The translations under genes were made by a program, and so were the position numbers. From NCBI GenBank assembly GCA_017416465.1, contig JAFQCK010000089.1:1-64000 (forward strand): 64,000 nucleotides of DNA, given 5' to 3'. The notes beneath the pieces are model-generated. The model saw only the letters and a list, made by a program, of their open reading frames with translations, did no database searches and was not told the DNA's origin. This document shows positions 56,069-61,276 of this stretch, one piece after another. Numbering within the stretch: the stretch's first letter is position 1; the number at the start of each line of letters is the position of its first letter. The stretch comes from Lachnospiraceae bacterium (GTDB lineage Bacteria; Bacillota; Clostridia; Lachnospirales; Lachnospiraceae).

Positions 56069-56251
56069 ATGAGTAAAATAATGGATGACCTAATTGGTAA
56101 TGAAAAAAAGAATAGTGCTTTAAAGTTGTTGAAAATTGGAAAGTTAACTGATGATGAAATAGCAGATGGCTTGGGAATTACGATTGAAGAAGTGGAATCT
56201 CTCAAATTAAAAGAACTTCATATAGTATGTGATAAAAAATGTAAAGTATAA
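56069..56251 (+). CDS. Short HTH-like protein resembling the C-terminal tail of Rpn/PD-(D/E)XK proteins
   Basis: ATG 56069 is eight bases after GAGGAA (an ATG at 56060 abuts the SD). The 60-residue product has the helix pair ALKLLKIGKLTDDEIADGLG then ITIEEVESLK. This resembles the tail found on Rpn-type putative transposases/nucleases (LLKxGxxxxxIAxxTGLSxEEVExL). It may be a decayed remnant or a stand-alone small regulator. A terminator follows directly. Confidence 0.55.
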   Translation: MSKIMDDLIGNEKKNSALKLLKIGKLTDDEIADGLGITIEEVESLKLKELHIVCDKKCKV

Positions 56252-56269
56252 CAGCTAAATTTAAGTAGG

Positions 56270-56313
56270 AAAGCCTCATTAGATAGAAAAATCTGTCAGA
56301 TGAGGTTTTCTTA
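56270..56313 (+). terminator. Terminator after the small HTH-like gene
   Basis: AAAGCCTCAT pairs with ATGAGGTTTT (10 pairs, one G-U), with an inner AGAT/ATCT stem, followed by CTTA. The T-rich tail is part of the stem. Confidence 0.65.
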
Positions 56314-56321
56314 CAATAAAA

Positions 56322-56561
56322 TTGGCTAATATAGGATCATATGGTTCTATGGTATTTATCGAAGAAATAGATAGTAAGTACGGATTTCATGATTTTTTGC
56401 TTGAAGAACTGGAAGCGTATGATGATGAGTTATTAAAAGAAAAATATAATCATTTTTTATCAGAAAAATTGGAGAAATCATTAATTGATGCAGATGAAGG
56501 CAGGGTTAAACCTGTCAAAGAAGTGTTTGATAAAATTTTAAATAAAATCAAGCAAATATAG
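56322..56561 (+). CDS. Small acidic protein, antitoxin-like C-terminus
   Basis: A 79-residue acidic protein from TTG 56322 (ATG 56349 is the alternative; neither has a good SD). The C-terminal part (SLIDADEGRVKPVKEVFDKI) resembles type II antitoxin tails of the form AxxGRVxPxEEVF. No toxin gene follows in the available DNA, so it may be an orphan or remnant. The coding case is only moderate. Confidence 0.42.
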   Translation: MANIGSYGSMVFIEEIDSKYGFHDFLLEELEAYDDELLKEKYNHFLSEKLEKSLIDADEGRVKPVKEVFDKILNKIKQI

Positions 56562-56627
56562 TTTTAGAACTTAATTGTTTTGTATGGAATGATTTTGAAA
56601 AAAATATGCAAAATAATATTGATAAAG

Positions 56628-56656
56628 TTGACAATGCTGAAATGTAAGAATATAAT
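56628..56656 (+). promoter_or_regulatory. Perfect consensus sigma-A promoter before the AbiL-like pair
   Basis: TTGACA (56628-56633), 17-base spacer, TATAAT (56651-56656): both elements and spacing match the consensus exactly. The SD of the next gene is about 32 bases downstream. Confidence 0.85.
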
Positions 56657-56700
56657 ACAATTAGATTTTGTAAAAATAATGCAGAATGGAGGAAAGAAAG

Positions 56701-58041
56701 ATGTTGCTTGAATTTAGAACAAAAAACTATAAGTCATTTGTGGAAGAGGCTGTGTTTTCTATGACAAAGGCACCGAAGCAGTCAGGATTGGATTATAGTT
56801 TATTAGATATAAAAATAAAGAAAAAAAGTATCAAGGGACTTTGTTCCTCTGTTGTTTATGGTCCAAATGCTGCAGGAAAGACAAATATTATAGGGGCGAT
56901 GGATGTGCTTCGTGCGATTGTTCTGCGTGGCAATATTAGAAATGCAGAAGAAAAGATGTCGCCAAATCCTGCATCAGGAGCATTGGAATTGATACCGAAT
57001 AACAAATTAACCGAGTCTGAACCAGTTGAGTTCGCTATAGATTTTTATGAAAATGATTTTCGTATCCAGTATGATTTAGCTATGGATTTGGGATTGTTCT
57101 TGGATGAAGAATACCCAAGAAAGATTACATTTGAAAAGCTTACTGTAAATGATGAAATGGTATACAGCAGAAATGGTGAACTTGAGTTTGGAAATCTTGT
57201 AGTTCTCAAAGATTATTTATCAGAAGTAACAGAATTGAATACAGAGAGTGCTCTTGAGATTGCAAGAAACAGCCTGAATAGAGAAGAGTTGTTTTTGACA
57301 AATGGATTTAAGCTTATTTTGTCACAGAAATTTGCAAAGTTGATTACAGATTGGTTTACAAACAAGTTTATGGTAATATACCGAGCTGATTCTATGCAGT
57401 TGATAAAGCGCTTTACTGAACCGCAGAAAAAGACAGTTTATGTGGAGAAGACTACAGATAAAGCAGCGAAGCTGTTTGGTATTAATTCGAATGCGGTTGG
57501 ATATGTGATAAGTGATGATGAGCCTGAAGGAAAGTTATATTCTATATTTAAAGATATTAAAAATAAAAGAAGAGCAGCAATTGCGGCGGAAATATTTGAA
57601 TCCTATGGTACAATACGATTTGTAAATATGTTTCCTTTGGTTATAAAAGCAATGAAGACAGGCGGTACATTGGTGGTAGATGAATTTGATGCTTCTATTC
57701 ATCCAATGGCTCTTATGAGCATAATTAATATTTTTCATAATGATGATATTAATGTGAATGGTGCACAGCTTATTTTTAATACACATAATCCGATTTTCCT
57801 TAATTCAAATCTTTTTAGACGAGATGAAATTAAGTTTGTAGAGCGAGATGACGACACGCATTATAGTAGCTTGTATGCATTATCAGATTTTGGAACTACA
57901 GGAGACAGAGGTGTGCGTAAACATGAGGATTATATGAGCCGATATTTCGTAAGCCAGTATGGTGCGATTAAGGATATTGATTTTACACCGATTTTTGAAG
58001 AACTAATGATGGACGAAAAAGAGGTGGATTATGGCAAATAA
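56701..58041 (+). CDS. AAA_21/RloA-type ATPase, AbiLi-like
   Basis: ATG 56701 lies five bases after GGAGGAAAG. The protein has 446 residues and is an OLD/RecF-like ABC-type ATPase: N-terminal MLLEFRTKNYKSFVEEAVFS, Walker A GPNAAGKT (residues 54-61), Walker B LVVDEFDASIHP (Asp327, Glu328) and the D-loop/His region NTHNPIFLN. In AbiL (RloA/RloB) abortive-infection systems this ATPase pairs with the downstream Toprim-like protein. It overlaps the next gene by 11 bases. Phage-defence function is inferred from the pair. Confidence 0.85.
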   Translation: MLLEFRTKNYKSFVEEAVFSMTKAPKQSGLDYSLLDIKIKKKSIKGLCSSVVYGPNAAGKTNIIGAMDVLRAIVLRGNIRNAEEKMSPNPASGALELIPNNKLTESEPVEFAIDFYENDFRIQYDLAMDLGLFLDEEYPRKITFEKLTVNDEMVYSRNGELEFGNLVVLKDYLSEVTELNTESALEIARNSLNREELFLTNGFKLILSQKFAKLITDWFTNKFMVIYRADSMQLIKRFTEPQKKTVYVEKTTDKAAKLFGINSNAVGYVISDDEPEGKLYSIFKDIKNKRRAAIAAEIFESYGTIRFVNMFPLVIKAMKTGGTLVVDEFDASIHPMALMSIINIFHNDDINVNGAQLIFNTHNPIFLNSNLFRRDEIKFVERDDDTHYSSLYALSDFGTTGDRGVRKHEDYMSRYFVSQYGAIKDIDFTPIFEELMMDEKEVDYGK

Positions 58042-58690
58042 GAAAACGACAAAGAAGTACTATTTTAGTGTAGAAGGCGAAACAGAATATTGGTATTTGA
58101 AGTGGTTACAAGACCTGATAAATGCCAATGAAGAGTCAAGATATAAGGTTTCATTTGAATGTACGGTAAATAAGAATCCATACAAATATGCGAAAAAGCT
58201 CAATGTATTGAATAAAACAGAAATTTATCATTTTTTTGATTATGAAGGTGATGAAGAGATGTATGTCCAGAGATTCAAGGATGCCATGGATAATATGAAA
58301 AAGGCTCAGAACGCCGGAAAGCAGATTACTTATAAATCAGGATATAGCAATCTGACATTTGATTTATGGGTAATTCTACATATGACGAATTGTAATGGTG
58401 CTTATGCTCATAGAAAAAATTATATTACGGCGATTAATCGGGCATTTGGTGAAAGTTTTGAAAGTATGGATGAGTTCAAAGAAGAAGACAAATTTAAGTG
58501 TTGTCTTAAGAAATTGGAACTATCAAATGTAATTGATGCCATTGAACGAGCAAAAACGATTATGAAGAGAAATCAAGATAATGGATACAAATTGCTTGAA
58601 TATAAGGGATATAAGTATTACAAAGAAAATCCTGCACTTGCTGTGTGGGAAGCGATAGAGAAGATACTTAAGGAATGTGAATTGGTGTGA
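58031..58690 (+). CDS. RloB family protein, AbiLii-like (Toprim-like nuclease partner)
   Basis: A 219-residue protein of the RloB family. Acidic residues FSVEGETEYWYLKWL and FFDYEGDEEMY fit the divergent Toprim-type metal site, and GYSNLTFDLWVILHM is the conserved central segment. Starts inside the ATPase gene (11-base overlap), showing translational coupling. The related PARIS system also pairs an ATPase with a Toprim nuclease, so a trigger-released nuclease or toxin is plausible. A terminator follows. Confidence 0.85.
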   Translation: MANKKTTKKYYFSVEGETEYWYLKWLQDLINANEESRYKVSFECTVNKNPYKYAKKLNVLNKTEIYHFFDYEGDEEMYVQRFKDAMDNMKKAQNAGKQITYKSGYSNLTFDLWVILHMTNCNGAYAHRKNYITAINRAFGESFESMDEFKEEDKFKCCLKKLELSNVIDAIERAKTIMKRNQDNGYKLLEYKGYKYYKENPALAVWEAIEKILKECELV

Positions 58691-58743
58691 GTGACGAATT
58701 GCTATGCATAAATTTGTTTAGTGGGTAAGAAATAATGTTAATG

Positions 58744-58770
58744 AGAGTCACCATGTGGTGGCTCTTGTTT
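58744..58770 (+). terminator. Terminator after the AbiL-like pair
   Basis: AGAGTCACC pairs with GGTGGCTCT (9 pairs, one G-U) around ATGT, followed by TGTTTA. It separates the AbiL pair from the Mrr-HEPN-NACHT genes. Confidence 0.68.
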
Positions 58771-58796
58771 ACAGTGATATATAAGGTAGGAATACT

Positions 58797-59024
58797 ATGG
58801 AAGAAAATAACATTATTGGATATTACGATTATTATTATGATATGCATGAATATTCTTGTATAGGTAAAGGGGAAGGAAAACTGCATATAGATAGAGAACC
58901 AAATGATGTTCAAAGATTTTTTTATAATGATAAGGTATGCCCTTTTTGCAAAACTATGCTGAAAAAAGTTTTTTGGGGGTTCGTTCAGAGCCAAGAGGTG
59001 GAGATTTATATGAAAGAGGATTAG
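58797..59024 (+). CDS. Mrr-like protein, N-terminal fragment with half zinc ribbon (frameshifted)
   Basis: ATG after AGGTAGGAA. Residues to about 60 are plausible N-terminus and contain KVCPFCKTMLKK, the first half of a zinc ribbon. After the run AAAAAAGTTTTTTGGGGG (58962-58979) the frame loses its sense and stops at 59024. The -1 frame carries the second half (LECQNCKWW) and the nuclease domain. One missing base in a homopolymer would restore a protein of about 298 residues. Confidence 0.65.
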   Translation: MEENNIIGYYDYYYDMHEYSCIGKGEGKLHIDREPNDVQRFFYNDKVCPFCKTMLKKVFWGFVQSQEVEIYMKED

Positions 59025-59695
59025 TTCTTGAGTGCCAAAATTGTAAATGGTGGACATATAAATATCATTTTTCAGATGATGCTGATTTAGTGGATGAAGT
59101 TCGTTCGTTTTTTATTGATGAACGATATTATGGTATTACTAAAAGTTTTAATATTAACGATAAGATGCTTCCTATTGAAGTTTTGATGGAAGAATTGAAG
59201 AAAAAACCAGAGAGACTTTATGATATAAATCCCTATAAGTTAGAGCAATTAGCACAAGAGATATTAAGAGGAGCATATGATTGCGAAGTATGTCATGTAG
59301 GAAAAACAGGAGATGGCGGTAAAGATTTAATTGTGTTAGAGTCGGATGAACCTATTCTTGTGCAGGTAAAACGTCGTGAAAATCCAAATCATGTAGAATT
59401 AATTAAAGGAGTTAGAGAATTTGTAGGGACACTTTTTATAGAAGATAAGCGAAAGGGTATATATATATCAACTGCGAAAAGGTATTCTAAAGCTTCTAAA
59501 GAAGTGGCTGCTGAATTAATAAAAAATAGAAAATTGGATTATTTTAAATTGGTTGATTATGATAAACTATGTTCTTTGATTGGAGATATTAAAGAAAGAA
59601 AACATTGGGACAAATTAGTTAAAACCTTTTATGAATGTAATAATGCAGGGGTATATGATAGCGAAGAGCTTATTCGTAGATATGAAGGGAACTAA
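58937..59695 (+). CDS. Mrr-like PD-(D/E)XK restriction endonuclease (main part, frameshifted gene)
   Basis: Meaningful sequence begins near 58975 (GVRSEPRGGDLYERGLVLE); the residues before that are out of frame. It has the second zinc-ribbon half (ECQNCKWW) and an Mrr-type nuclease core: GKTGDGGKDLIVLES with the catalytic Asp, then ILVQVKRRE with the Q-x-K motif (59363-59371), then REFVGTLF and GIYISTAKRYSK. Mrr-like enzymes cut modified or foreign DNA. The start codon belongs to the upstream fragment at 58797. Downstream genes are in the same direction with a 44-base gap. Confidence 0.78.
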   Translation: MPFLQNYAEKSFLGVRSEPRGGDLYERGLVLECQNCKWWTYKYHFSDDADLVDEVRSFFIDERYYGITKSFNINDKMLPIEVLMEELKKKPERLYDINPYKLEQLAQEILRGAYDCEVCHVGKTGDGGKDLIVLESDEPILVQVKRRENPNHVELIKGVREFVGTLFIEDKRKGIYISTAKRYSKASKEVAAELIKNRKLDYFKLVDYDKLCSLIGDIKERKHWDKLVKTFYECNNAGVYDSEELIRRYEGN

Positions 59696-59738
59696 TATTA
59701 AACAAAAAAATTCAAAGTTAAGAGAGGAGGACTATAAA

Positions 59739-61187
59739 ATGGATTTTACAGGACATTTGAGGATTGATAAGAAAAAGGTGGCTTTTAGTATGAAAGAGGG
59801 TAAAGTGGTATTAATCTATGATGATCAGTTTTCGGCATTATTTCCGACAATGGTATGTGAAAAGGAGATTATAAAAGGGGTAACAACTGGAAATAGGGAA
59901 ATAGTATTTATAAAAAGTCGATATAATAAGACGGCATTGGCTTATGGAGCATATGCATATTCATGCGGAAATACAGGATATATTAGTGATATTACAACTT
60001 TTGATAAGATATGTTTTTATGGAAAGCCAATAAATGTATTTGCAGGATTAAATAAGGCGTTTAATGTTAATAAAAAAAAAGATATAATAAATCATATTAT
60101 GAGTATAGAACAGCAATGGATTAGTAATTCAAATTATTCTACTCAGATAAAATGGAATAGGAGAGATATACAGCTTTCAATAGAATATGATATAGTTTCG
60201 GATTCGGAATATGATGACGAATATATTAGAAAAACTGTACCAAAGATTTCATTAAAATTTCCGAAGATTATTAATATTAAAGAATTTCCGGATATCTATT
60301 TGATGGTATATGATTTCTTTGTTTTTTTGAATTTTAGACGGAATATTAAGTTTGATAAAATAGTCTTACAAAGAAAAGATGAAGATGCTTTTAAAGATCT
60401 TGCAAATGTTATTATATTTGATAAAGATGATAGCAATACATATGACAATACAGAAAGAAATTCTATCACATTACAACAATGTAAGGAAGAATTTGGAAAA
60501 TTGTTTATGAGTGTTACAACGAGAAGAAAACGGAATATATATGATAGTTTTTATATTCCGGAAGATTCATCAAAGCATAGAGTAGTAACATATGAGAAGT
60601 ATTTGTCTTGTGCTTTGAGTTTTGAAAGCGAGTATACAAGAACTCATGTGAATAAAAAAACAGTAAATGAAAAGTTTGCTAAAGTGCATGATACTTTTGG
60701 AGAATCATTGGAAAAAATGGAATATCTTTATGAAAAAATACAAAGCGGAGAATTATCATTTCAAGATTTTAAAGCTATCTTCTTAAGAGAAGTTGATTAT
60801 GATTACAAAAAATTGATTAGTGAATTTTCAAAAACAAGACAAAGAGATTATAGCAAATATTATAAAAAAATAATTGATGAATTGGAAAGAATAGATTTTA
60901 GTTTGCAAGAAAAATATAGTAATGCTTTGAAAGAATATACCTATATTATCGAAGAAATAAAAAATAGATTGACAAAACATAATAAGGTTGAGTTAGATTC
61001 GGAAAGTAAGGCAGGAGAATTGTTCGCAGGTATGAGGAATTCCATAGCTCATGGTGAACCATTAGAGATAGAACCAATACATTGTGTGTTATTTGAGTTA
61101 GCAAGAGTATTGATATATATAAATATTTTTTATAGTGTTGGTATAGAGGATGAGAGAATAAAAGAAATAGTAAATAAAATTTTTTAA
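59739..61187 (+). CDS. ApeA-like HEPN-domain protein
   Basis: The ATG at 59739 follows AGAGAGGAGG. An in-frame ATG at 59631 would overlap the Mrr gene by 65 bases and has no SD. The 482-residue protein starts MDFTGHLRIDKKKVAFSM, a beta-rich N-terminal domain, and ends with a helical HEPN domain containing RNSIAHGEP (Arg433 and His438 of the R-x4-H RNase motif). This is the architecture of ApeA anti-phage proteins, which cleave RNA on infection. Assignment is by architecture and context, and sequence similarity was not checked. Confidence 0.7.
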   Translation: MDFTGHLRIDKKKVAFSMKEGKVVLIYDDQFSALFPTMVCEKEIIKGVTTGNREIVFIKSRYNKTALAYGAYAYSCGNTGYISDITTFDKICFYGKPINVFAGLNKAFNVNKKKDIINHIMSIEQQWISNSNYSTQIKWNRRDIQLSIEYDIVSDSEYDDEYIRKTVPKISLKFPKIINIKEFPDIYLMVYDFFVFLNFRRNIKFDKIVLQRKDEDAFKDLANVIIFDKDDSNTYDNTERNSITLQQCKEEFGKLFMSVTTRRKRNIYDSFYIPEDSSKHRVVTYEKYLSCALSFESEYTRTHVNKKTVNEKFAKVHDTFGESLEKMEYLYEKIQSGELSFQDFKAIFLREVDYDYKKLISEFSKTRQRDYSKYYKKIIDELERIDFSLQEKYSNALKEYTYIIEEIKNRLTKHNKVELDSESKAGELFAGMRNSIAHGEPLEIEPIHCVLFELARVLIYINIFYSVGIEDERIKEIVNKIF

Positions 61188-61276
61188 TCTTTTTTTGGTG
61201 GAGTGCACAATTATGAATCAAGAATAAACGATTTTTAATTGTTTTAAAATATAAAAACGGTAGGAGGAAATAAAAA

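Noticed and set aside
55920-56070. A short frame running across the island junction (about 45 codons after GGAGG)
   Set aside because: It lacks a proper start codon after the SD, has no recognisable features and overlaps the better-supported start at 56069.
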